Of a stretch of 64,000 nucleotides of DNA, positions 1 through 9,502 are shown one piece after another. The notes below the pieces were generated by a model. The model worked only from the letters and a program-made list of their open reading frames with translations. It did not search any database and had not been told where the DNA came from. The DNA is from Erythrophleum ivorense. Lineage: Eukaryota; Streptophyta; Magnoliopsida; Fabales; Fabaceae. The stretch is from assembly GCA_026724425.1 (NCBI GenBank), contig JAIUCV010000577.1:462709-526708 (forward strand). Reading direction: 5' to 3'. Numbering within the stretch: the stretch's first letter is position 1; each line of letters begins with the position of its first letter. Position numbers and translations under genes: made by a program.

Positions 1-469
1 CTAGTAATAAATCATGAACTACGAGTTTTCAATAATTTATACAGATGCATAAATCAAAGTCTGCTACCACTAAAACTTTCTCTTTTAGAATGTTATACTT
101 AATTTCTTTTGCCTAAAACAAATCTGCTTCACCACTTTCGTTAAAAGGAAGAAAGGGTTCTGTTAGAGAGTACTCTTATTTGAGTTGGTCTTCTAAGTTC
201 TATTGAGTTAGTTTATCTGATTGTATTTTAGCTTTCTATCTAGGAGTTTGGTTTATAGTCGAATTCTATTTTCAGTAATATAAATAAGACTATAAGAGTT
301 AACTGATAAAGAGGGGTACAAGGGCCGGTATAGTTCTTCCTTCAGCCCCAAAGTTCTACATCATGATTATTTTATAGGTTCATTCAATAATTAACGGCTG
401 TCCAAAAGGGGCTGTTCTCCAATTTATTTATTTATAAAAAATAACAGAATAGAAGTATCTTTTTTGTGG

Positions 470-555
470 GTTATTTTTGGCTCCAATCGAGATTCAACCT
501 CGGCTTCTTCAACCCAAGAGACTACAACAGTACCTAAGCCAAAGCACACTGGAAA
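470..555 (-). repeat. tRNA-derived SINE-like segment (weak)
   Basis: On the minus strand, an A-box-like TGGCTTAGGTA (plus 531-541) is followed about 40 nt later by a B-box-like GGTTGAATCTCG (plus 488-499). That is the order and spacing of an RNA polymerase III internal promoter. The segment does not fold into an obvious tRNA cloverleaf that I can verify, so a decayed tRNA-derived SINE is more likely than a functional tRNA. No target duplication was identified. Confidence 0.3.
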
Positions 556-724
556 AGAGAAAAAGAAAAAAAGAAGAACCTCTATGACCTGAGGTCATGC
601 AAGCAGCCCTTCTTCTTAGTGGTATATAACATCCCAATTAAATCTGATTTTAAAAGCTGCAATAAGAATGAGAAATAAATTTTGTATACCAAAAAAAAAT
701 TTGTACTTCATCATTCATTGTACC

Positions 725-905
725 CTGCCACTCAGTAACTTCTTCCCCACATGACATCCTTAGAATAAATAATTTTTTTAGGCTCAATGGAAGAGTAAAG
801 AAAAGTTTAAAAGCACTTGCATCTCCTTCAATCTCACCTTTAAATGAAGATATATGCTCCAGGGAAACCCTTGCAAGATAAACCCGGATGTCAAACCTAA
901 TTAAA
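725..905 (-). other. Possible exon remnants of an unidentified minus-strand gene
   Basis: Two islands have higher complexity than their surroundings and carry splice-like edges on the minus strand. The first, at about 840-905, is preceded by a T-rich tract ending in TTAG and followed by GTGAGA; it can be read as FDIRVYLARVSLEHISSFK. The second, at about 720-772, is preceded by TATTCTAAG. An open frame of 91 codons runs across both without splicing. I do not recognise the protein. The alternative is chance open frame in intergenic DNA. Confidence 0.25.
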
Positions 906-1032
906 AATATTTCAACAACAAACAAGAAAATTATAGTGGGAGAATCTAAGGATTTTCTTGTGTTTAGTACAATTAATTGTTGGTATTTAATCTTTCAGCT
1001 ATTTTCCCAAGTGGCCATCAATGCAGTCGCTT

Positions 1033-1166
1033 GGTAAAATAATTAACTGCATTCCCTTGAATAAATTGGGAACACAAAGTTTAGAACTGAAGAAAAATCG
1101 GTAAAATAATTAACTGCATTCCCTTGAATAAATTGTGAACACAAGGTTTAGAACTAAAGAAAAATC
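1033..1166. repeat. Tandem duplication, 67-bp unit, two copies
   Basis: The unit beginning GGTAAAATAATTAACTGC at 1033 recurs at 1100 with only a few substitutions (for example GGGAACACAAAG against GTGAACACAAGG). The two copies are directly adjacent. It looks like a local slippage or unequal-exchange duplication. No function is evident. Confidence 0.85.
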
Positions 1167-2764
1167 TCAGGTAAACTCCATATTTTGCAAACAAAGAATT
1201 ATCTTTGACAAATATGCAGTCATAAATCAAATGAAATCTTCAGATATAATAATCAGAAGTGAGATAGGACAATTAACTGAAACAAGAAGCACGCACAATG
1301 AATCTGTTTGTAGTCCAATTATATATTATCGTCGAATGATCCCCTTTAAATAAGGATTAAAAACATGTTACTGCATGGTACAATTATTAAATCCAAATAA
1401 TTTTGTAAAGTCAAACCTAAAATATATAAGTTGATTATTAGTAATCATGGAAATTTTAGTTTCAGGCTTTCATCCAAAATGGTAATGTTCTGAGAATCCG
1501 TACAGAAGAGTCATGACATTGGAGGCGAGACACCTTCAGGGAAGAAAGAGAAACTACAGGTTTAAAGGCATTCTGCAAACTCAAAGCCGTGATCCAGGAA
1601 AACAAATATAAGGAAATAAGGAATTGGGTTCAAGGGCGGCAGGATCCCCCGCAGCGCAGCAAGGGGCTACGCTGCAGGTGAACCGTCTGGTTATTAAATA
1701 GAAAAAAAAAAAATTAAAGAGGTGGGGCCTCCTGTTTGGAGGGTGCAGGTCTGCACAGCCTGATTCAGGTTCAAAGTGGGAATTTTAGGTGTGCCTTAGG
1801 GCTTGGCATGAAGAAGATTCTGAGTACGAGGAGGGACTGAAGAGAGCAGGTGATGCACCCTTAGATTTCATCACCTTTACATAACTTTCATATATCAGAA
1901 ATTATGCTATGCTTTCTCCTGTCCCTTCAACACGATGGTGCTTGATCATTTTGCCATACGAATGATCTTAAATTAGCTTAACAAGACTGTTCATTTTCAA
2001 TTGTGTTCTTCACCAGAATAAAAGATAACACATACGGAACCTGTTCAAATGAACCACCATAGTAGCATTGGGTCTCAAACCAGGATATTCAGTCTCAACA
2101 TACACCTGAACTTATATAATGTAAACAGTGGATTATAAACAATATTAGCCGAAAGTCTACAAGCTTCCGGAAAGATTTGGGTTAGAGATTGGTAGTTCAA
2201 TCATGCTCTTGTACCCAAAAAACAAAAAAGATGATGAGGGTTTTCTCAATTGTTTCTCTTGCCTAGATGCCCTATGTTTAGTAGCCCACAAGTCCTAAAA
2301 TACCTGAACATTGTGAACAAAAGGAAACTATACGAATGTATTGAAGCGTGTACATTATGGACAGTCAAAGTTTTGAGACAAGAAATACATCTTATAAGGC
2401 TCAAATAAATTACTAATGCTAACAACACCAAGAGGTGAAGCCAAAAAGTTAAGATACAGCAATACTGCAAATCATCAAAACCATTCTAAAACTTGTCCCT
2501 GCAAATGACTTAGATAATTATGCCACATTCACGCATAGAAAGACCATGATGATCACTTCCATCTTCCACAGGGGCCAAGACGATCTTTACACCCCTGCCA
2601 AAATGAATAAACTCAACCTAATAAGAGCATCCTTCATTTAATTACACTTTCTGCAAATCATTTGCTTTCTCCTAGTGACTGATTTTTATTATTTGATAAG
2701 GAACCACTCTATCCAACATAAATTGATCCATATAGGAAAAGTTAATAAATATATTAAAGAAAAA

Positions 2765-3335
2765 TTAAGCAGTGGGCTTGAAAGTGTAAGGCTGTGGGAG
2801 CGTCAACGGACCTCTCCTCGAACCTTTATCATCCAATAGCCTCTGAACCCTCTTATTCTGGCAGTACTGCCTATCAAAATGTTTCACCTACCACAAGATT
2901 AACGTTTACAATTACCAAAAGATTATATATTAAAGACATAAAGATCAAACAAATTAGACCCATCTTACCCAAGAAGCTCGGCATTGTTTGACAAATTCAG
3001 CCCTGGATTGCTTGCATTCTAGCGGGTATAACAAACCAACCGAAGCAATTTCTGTAGGCTTCTTGTCGGATTCCTTTTCCAGACACGCGTAGAAAGCATC
3101 GCGAGCCTTGTAGAATTCATCAAATCGCATATGAGTCACCAAAGTTCCATTGAAAAACCCATAAACTTGTATAAGAAGAAGAGGAAGAGGAAGAAGCAAA
3201 CAAACCCATTATATGTAAATATAAATTTGTAAGAATTGGGAAGTATGAGACCTTGTGGCAAGCTTCCCTAGCTTTTGTGAGAACGTCGGTGTGGATTTTG
3301 TCTGGGTTTCCTGCCGCATAAGCTTCGAGAGCCAT
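2765..3335 (-). CDS. COA6: COA6-like cytochrome c oxidase assembly factor, three exons
   Basis: Three exons on the minus strand encode a 114-residue protein: exon 1 at 3335-3252 (28 codons), exon 2 at 3106-2969 (46 codons) and exon 3 at 2887-2765 (40 codons plus TAA). All junctions are phase 0 with GT/AG ends (AAG|GTCTCA to TACAAG|GCTCGC; TGG|GTAAGA to GTAG|GTGAAA). The spliced product has the COA6/Cox6b-type paired-cysteine core: FYACLEKES, then LECKQSRAEFVKQCRASW, then VKHFD, and a conserved C-terminus GPLTLPQPYTFKP. Plant members of this family have about this length. COA6 is a mitochondrial intermembrane-space protein that helps deliver copper to the CuA site of complex IV subunit 2. The start chosen is the first ATG in frame, with no earlier one in the same open stretch. 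The last exon is too short to stand out as an open frame. Every exon is open, so I regard the gene as probably functional. Family assignment is from recognised motifs; function is inferred. Confidence 0.88.
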
Positions 3336-3407
3336 GGCAGAAAGAGAAACGGCACCAGCAAGCTACACGCTGCACCTACGCAAGGGCTTGTGACTTGTGA
3401 ACATATA

Positions 3408-3567
3408 TGGGCTCAACTTAGCTGGGCTAATCACTAGTGCCCATCATAGTTTCAGCCCAATCATTTGTAGTCTTGGACTCTTATTATGGGCCATCATTCT
3501 CTTTCAGTCAAAACTGTTTTTTTAACTTTTCTCATTTGTTTTTACAGTTAGATGTATTTTTAGCCCA
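3408..3567 (-). promoter_or_regulatory. Cluster of site II (TGGGCY) motifs upstream of COA6
   Basis: Five TGGGCC/TGGGCT hexamers on either strand occur within 230 bp upstream of the COA6 start codon: 3408-3413, 3423-3428, 3454-3459, 3487-3492 and 3562-3567. A TGGGCA variant sits at 3438-3443. In plants, clustered site II elements are known in promoters of cytochrome c, other oxidative-phosphorylation genes and ribosomal protein genes, where TCP-family factors bind. Their position directly in front of a complex IV assembly gene fits this. No clear TATA box is visible, as is common for such promoters. Confidence 0.6.
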
Positions 3568-5344
3568 AAACTAAGGTCTAATTCGGTTTGATTGCTTTGG
3601 AAGTATGAAAAATGAAAGAGAAAGAGAGTCGACTAAAAATGATATTTGATTGAAGTATTACTCTTTTCCTTCCCATGACTTGAGAAAACCCATCCTCATA
3701 TTTGTGGGAATGAAGATTCCATTAGAATTTTGATGGAATGGTCAAACATTTTATAGAATCACCAACTAAATGACTGAAATACTCTTTCAAGAATCAGAGA
3801 AAAGAACCAAGGCAGTTACAGAAAGCGAGAACTAGTTCATCAAATTTCACGAAGTGGGTCTCACATACGCATTATAGATTCAGGGTCAATTTTAGTGTTG
3901 TATTCTTCTATCTCTTTACTACTACATTTTTTGAAGTAAATAATATAAAATGAATATTTTAATATTTTTATTATTTTTAATTGAAAACATTTTTTTCCAA
4001 ATTATAATATTAAAAATGAATATTTTAAGATTTATTCTTATTAGCGATAATTCAAATAATATTATTTTTAATTTAAAAATAAAAATAAAAATAAAAATAA
4101 TATTATTTTTCCATTATTATTTAATTTTAAAAAATCAAATTAAAAAAGAAATGAATATTTTAATATTTTTTAAATTAAGAGTAGTTAAAAACATTTTCCA
4201 CAAATTGCAAAAAAATTATTATTATTTTTACATTAGGGATATTATAGTTATTTGCTCAACTTTTTTTTCCCATTCTTATATTATTTTTATCCAACTAAAC
4301 ATAGGGATAGAATAACATTATCATTCCTTTTCATCATATACTAAACATAATTATAGGCCACAAGATTTTATTTCATCAAGATTAATTCTTATTCTTATTT
4401 TTATTTCTATAAAAATCATTCATACATATGAAACATAACATAAATATTTTCTTTAGACAATTTCAATGACATACTTCTCAAGTGGACATAATATATTTAA
4501 GATGGTTAAGTTATTATGTTAATTCTCAAAATTTTACTTAATTTCAAATTTCATCCTTATAGTTTAAAATTTTGAAATTCAATCTTATTATTTCAAAAAT
4601 TTTTAATGTGGTCATTATTATTAAACTTTTGTGTGCCATTAAATTTGATTGATATAGCTAATTATATACCATATTGACAATTAAAATATATATGATTTAT
4701 ACTAATAAAAATGATAAACATAGATGATATTGTGAAATCCTCTTATATGTATAAAATGTGATACTACCAGGGCTAAGTAACTTTGGTAAATGAGTATGAA
4801 TAATATATTTTCAATTTGACATATAATTGATCATGCAGAGGTAGTAATCAAATTAAAATATTTTAAAATTATGAGGACTAATTATAAAATTTTAAATTAT
4901 AGAAATTAAATTAAACATTTTTAAAATTATAAAGACTAAATTAAAATTAAATAAAACTATATATATATATTTGTTGTTTTGCTTAACTTTTCTTTATATT
5001 ACAATGATGTAATAATTTATAGAAGTGTTATGTATGTTCATTATTAGAGTAACTATGCTACTGCTGTCAAATTTCATGCTGAGTTAATTTTTATAGGCTT
5101 GGAAATGCAAAATCATAGCCTTATACATCTATGATGCAGGAGCAATGCTTCAGCACTCAAAGTATAAGGTCAATTTGATTGGTAGAATATTATATATATA
5201 AAAAAATTGAATATAAAAAATAAATAAGTAAAAGAAAAAATGATATTTATAATCTTATTTTTAAAAAATAATAAAAAATAATTACTATTAAATAATAATT
5301 ATAATAATATAATATATATTGCAAAAAAATTACATCTCAAATTA
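3568..5344. other. AT-rich intergenic DNA between COA6 and the retrotransposon cluster
   Basis: No gene seen. 3930-4320 is very AT-rich with homopolymer-like runs; a 121-codon open frame there is only low-complexity I/L/N/K sequence. 4524-4956 holds an inverted-repeat element listed separately. Short AT microsatellites occur near 4965 and 5195. Confidence 0.6.
4524..4956. mobile_element. Possible MITE-like inverted-repeat element
   Basis: A left arm at about 4524-4611 (from TCTCAAAATTTTACTTAATT) is matched, with divergence, by the reverse complement of a right arm at about 4853-4956 (ending TTAAAATTAAATAAAACT). Both arms carry TTAAAATTTTGAAATT-like and GGACTAA/CAATCTT-like blocks. About 240 bp separates the arms. 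Low sequence complexity makes the exact ends and any target duplication uncertain. Confidence 0.4.
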
Positions 5345-5679
5345 CATAGCAAAATTTGAACCAAATGAATGGCTGATCCTCCATCGTTGTTAGGGAGGTG
5401 GATATCAAAAAGGTTGAGAGATGGTTAATGCAACTAAAGAAGCTTTTTGAAGTTATGACTAGCACCACTAAGTAAAAGGCTAGGTTAGCCATTTACAAAC
5501 TAGAGGATGAGGCAGAGCATTGGTGACAAAATGCCTCAAGGTTGCGAACTTTAAGAGGAATGCCCTTGACTTGGGAGAGCTTTCAAACCTCCTTTGAAGG
5601 CAATTACTTCCCACCAACAGTGATGGCTGACAAGGAAGCAGAGTTTAACTTCCTTGAATAAGGAGAAATGAATGTGGAT
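5345..5679 (+). pseudogene. Outer chromovirus gag, N-terminal fragment
   Basis: Reading forward, the capsid-like retrotransposon gag domain is recognisable: VDIKKVERWLMQLKKLFEVM, then DEAEHWW-type sequence with the second Trp now a stop, then GMPLTWESFQTSFEGNYFPP. It ends where the Athila-like element inserted. Internal stops arise in CAA or TGG codons. The 5' end of gag is missing. Confidence 0.8.
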
Positions 5680-6801
5680 TGATATTTTGATATTATTATA
5701 TTTTATATTCCTCATATTTAGTCTTATTAATAGTTCATAATGGATAACTTGATAACCTTGGGTTTATTTTATATTAAATGGGTTAAATTTATATTAATGG
5801 ACTTTAAATGCATTTATATTATATTTTATCCAACGGATGCCCAATCATTTTTAATTGTATTTTGCAGGTTAGATAATTCTTAAAAGGATTTGGATATTAT
5901 CTTATTGTTACTTCAAAATTAGTATTAGCATTCTTTTAATATGAAAAAGTTTAGACTATTGGATGCTCGCAACTCATCTTAGCCCTTGAATCTTTCTTGG
6001 TGAAGAAGCCAATGTCATCTATTTAAGGAGGAGAAGATGTCACTAGAGAACACATATTCCATCTTCTTTACTTTTCATTCTTGTTTTCATCTTTTCATGA
6101 TTTTCTAATTTTTCTTGGTGATCAATCCAGAGTTTAAACATGATAGGGAGTTTAAGTCCATGTTTGTATAAAACTCTGGTTTGGATTTTGATTTCAAAAG
6201 GATATCATTTTTCTTGTTCTCTTTATTTTTGTGTAATTATTATAATTTTGGTTTGATGATGTTTGTTGTATAAATTCTAATTCATTTGATCTATTTGAGA
6301 ATGTGTTTTGATTTAATGGGTTGATTAATCAAATAAATTTATTCTAAACCATGTAAAGATTTTACATGTGTCTTTAGTTAAGTGTGAAATAGTTTGACTT
6401 CGTATTATTGATAGAAACGCAATTGCATTTTGATTAGCGATGCGAGCCAATTAAAATCCTAAACAGTAGTTTAGGAACATTAATAAAAAATAACCAGAGG
6501 TATTTTTAAGTGACAAAGATAGGGAAATATCAAGGGAAGAATTCTGAATTGGTTATGTATTATTCTGATTGAATTTCGTTTTATTACGTATTGTTCATTG
6601 ATTTGTTATTCGGTTTAATTAGTGCATTTTTATATTCAAACCCACAATCACTGCAATTTTATATTTTTTGCATCTTAAACTAATTGATTTGGTTAATAAC
6701 TCTATAGGAGATGACCTGGTGAGTATTATACTGTAAACCAGCAAAAATTCACTAATTTTTGCCAGTTCGACAACTGCAAGTGAATAGTAATTTTTTTGTC
6801 A
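5680..6801 (+). repeat. 5' LTR of the Athila-like element
   Basis: It begins TGATATTTTG and ends TTTTTGTCA, directly before the primer binding site. It aligns along its length with the LTR at 17561-18697, with many substitutions and small indels; one insertion of about 19 bp is present only in the 3' copy (near 18375). Confidence 0.92.
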
Positions 6802-6807
6802 AGATTT

Positions 6808-6826
6808 TGGTGCCATTGCCAGGGAG
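6808..6826 (+). promoter_or_regulatory. Primer binding site, tRNA-Asp type, mutated
   Basis: TGGTGCCATTGCCAGGGAG follows the 5' LTR after a 6-nt spacer. It matches the Athila-type site complementary to the 3' end of tRNA-Asp except at three positions, each of which would be a CpG in the unmutated site. Confidence 0.8.
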
Positions 6827-7207
6827 CTAATTGATCATAATCAATTAGAATAGAAAATTTCTTAGTTTCAAATTTGATTTTATCATTTTTACTTAGTATT
6901 TATGGTTAATTTTTGGTATGGTTCGATGTTTTGTGATCGTTTTGGGTAATACAGGCATAAGGGGTGAGTAACTCTAATTGAGCTAAAGTTTGGTATATAA
7001 GTTTTAAGTGTTGTAGGAATTCAAAATTGTAGCTAAGCTGCAAGTTAGGCAACTTTTTAGTTGAATTTTATTATTTAGACCACTTTTTAATTTTTTAATA
7101 TTTTTTCTTTGATTTTTTTATGATTTTTTTTTAATTTTTCTGAATTTATTTTATTTTATTTTGGATAATTTTTGGGTGTTTTATTTTATTTTATTTTATT
7201 CTCAGTG

Positions 7208-8870
7208 TATGAAAAAAATCTTCTAATAGAGATTTAATTGAATTTGATCCAAAGATTGATAGAAGATTTCATATATAACTTAGAAATTGTAAAATTAAAG
7301 AAGCTGTGATTATTGAGTTGATTTCTAAAATAATAGACAATATAAGAAGTAATTGTGAATTGAATTTGGATTTTGATTTTGACTCTAAAGTAGTAGATAT
7401 GGTTGATAATAATGATAGGACTCTTAGGGAATTAGCTGCATATGATATTAATTACCAATCATTGCATATTCAATATCCTAAACTTGATGCTACTTTTGAA
7501 CTTAAATTTGGATTAATACATTTGCTTTCAAAGTTCCATGGTATTGCAAGTGAGAATTCTCATAAACATCTCAAGAAGTTCCACGTGGTTTGTTCCACCA
7601 TGAAGTTATAAAGAGTTTCAGAAGAGCACATTAAGCTTAAAGCATTTCCTTTCTCACTGGATGGGGCGACCAAAGATTAGTTTTATTATCTTTAGCCTCA
7701 AGCTATCACTTCATAGAATGAATTGAAGAGGATATTTTTGAAAAAATTCTTCCCTACCTCAAGAACTACTACCATCCAAAAAGAGATTAGTAGTATTAGA
7801 TAGATGAACGGAGAAATATTGTATGAGTACTGGGAGAGGTTTAAGAAACTATGTGTAAGCCGTCCTCACCATTAGATCAATGACCAACTTTTGATTTAAT
7901 ACTTTTATGAAGGTTTGCTACTCATGAATAGAAGTATGGTTAATGCAGTTGTAGGAGGAGTATTAGTTAACAAAACCCTAGTTGCTGCCAGAGACCTCCT
8001 TATGAATATGGCACATAATATACAACAATTTGGCACCAGAATAAACACACCAACCCGAGATGTAAATGAACTTTATGCCACTCATATGGATCAACAAAGA
8101 ATAGAAAATAAACTTGAGGAGTTGGCTTCCATGGTTAGACAGCTAGCACTTAAGTCAAAACAACCTTAACAACTCCTCAATCCTCTATGTGATATTTGTT
8201 TGTTAACTACACATGCCATAGATCAATGTCCCTTGTTGCAAGATAATACATAATCATGTGCTGGTATCTTTCCTGGTAGACCTTTTCAACAGAAACAAAA
8301 TAGATACGACCCTTATGTAGTATCATACAATCCTGGATGGAGAGATCATCCGAATTTGAGATATGATAATAGGTCTAACCAATAATAACAACAATAGAAA
8401 TTCAATACTCCTAGCCCAAGTAAGCAACAACTTATGAGACAACCCATGCAACATATGAACAAGTTAAAACCAAGTCTAAAAGATATAATAAAGCAGTTGG
8501 CAACAAATATAGTCCAATTCCAATAGCGAACAGAGACAACAATCCAGAGTTTGGAAATCTAGATTAGCCAACTTGCAACAAATATCAATGAGTTAAGAAG
8601 TTAAAGTTTTGGCCAATTACCTTCACAACTTGTGACCAACTTGAGAGGCAATGTCAATGCAATAACCTTGAGGAGCGGCAAGCAAGTAAATGGCCCTATC
8701 ACACCTCCAATAGAAGTGCTATAAGAAAAAGAAGGTGATAAAGAATAACAGTCCCCTCAATCCAAGGCAAGAACATCACAGATAAGGGAGAGAATTTCAC
8801 ATACACCAGACCCCTACCATTCCCCAATAGGATTACACAATCTAAGAAAATCGTAGAGGTTGAATTAAAT
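7208..8870 (+). pseudogene. Athila-like gag, with an intact CCHC zinc knuckle
   Basis: The capsid domain is clear in pieces: RTLRELAAYDINYQ at 7420-7470, FELKFGLIHLLSKFHG at about 7496-7545, KHLKKFHVVCSTMK to 7608, then KKFFPTSRTTT, LYEYWERFKKLC and YFYEGLLLMNRSMV from about 7740 to 7935. Stops and shifts separate them; the longest open pieces are 7306-7611 and 7915-8169. A C-x2-C-x4-H-x4-C nucleocapsid knuckle is preserved at 8188-8229. The tail (8250-8870) is Gln/Asn-rich linker towards the protease. Gag would form the virus-like particle and bind RNA; this copy cannot. Confidence 0.85.
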
Positions 8871-9502
8871 ATGGAAATTATGGAGACGTTTAGAAAAGTG
8901 GAAGTAAATATCTTTCTCTTAAAAGCAATTAAACAAATTCTAAAATATGCTAAGTTTCTTAAAGAGTTGTGTACATATAAGAGGAAGTTGAAAGGGAATG
9001 AGAAAGTTAGTATGGGGAGAAATGTATCAACTTTGATTCAACCAGTTATTCCGACTAAATGCAAAAATCCTGACACATTCACCATTCTTTGCACAATAGG
9101 GAATATGCAGTTCAGTAATGCTATGTTAGATTTTGGAGCTTTCATTAATATAATAACTAAGTTTGTGTATTCCTCTTTGTAGATTAGAGAATTGAAGCTT
9201 ACAGGAGTAGTGATTCAGTTAGTAAATAGAAGTATAGCCTACCCTGTAGCAGTACTTGAAGACGTTTTAGTAAAGGTAAAAGATTTAATTTTTCCCATTA
9301 ATTTTTATGCTCTAAAGATGGAAGATGATAATATACATAGATATGCACCACTGATTCTTGTTAGATCATTCTTGAAAATTGCTAAAATAATAATTAATAT
9401 GCATAATGGTACTTTATCAATGGAATTTGGTGGTAATATTATTCATTTTAATATTCTTGATGCCATGAAATGCCCTTCAGAAAAATACTCTATGTTGCAT
9501 GT
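8871..9502 (+). pseudogene. Athila-like aspartic protease region
   Basis: The frames at 8871-9182 and 9192-9602 carry the protease of the polyprotein: PTKCKNPDTFTILCTIGN, then the active-site strand LDFGAF at about 9126-9143 (where DLGAS-type sequence is usual, so the catalytic Asp is present), then GVVIQLVNRSIAYPVAVLED and PLILVRSFLKIAKI. A stop at 9181-9183 breaks the frame. The remainder is separated from the polymerase by the solo LTR at 9503-12979. Confidence 0.8.

Larger units (their letters stand above)
1..2764. other. Mostly non-coding DNA downstream of the COA6-like gene
   Basis: This stretch lies 3' of the minus-strand COA6-like gene. Short open frames occur, but none shows a recognisable domain or a convincing start. 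Base composition is less extreme than in the AT-rich tract further right, and small GC-richer islands (about 490-560, 720-910 and 1500-1860) could be exon or SINE remnants; those I can support are listed separately. No terminator or polyadenylation site for COA6 can be fixed with confidence, although T-rich and AATATA-like sequence directly follows its stop codon on the minus strand. Confidence 0.5.

Noticed and set aside
484..545. Functional tRNA gene
   Set aside because: Box-like motifs are present but I cannot draw an acceptor stem or anticodon arm; a SINE remnant is the safer reading.
3950..4315. 121-codon open frame
   Set aside because: I/L/N/K low-complexity product of extreme AT content, no domain.
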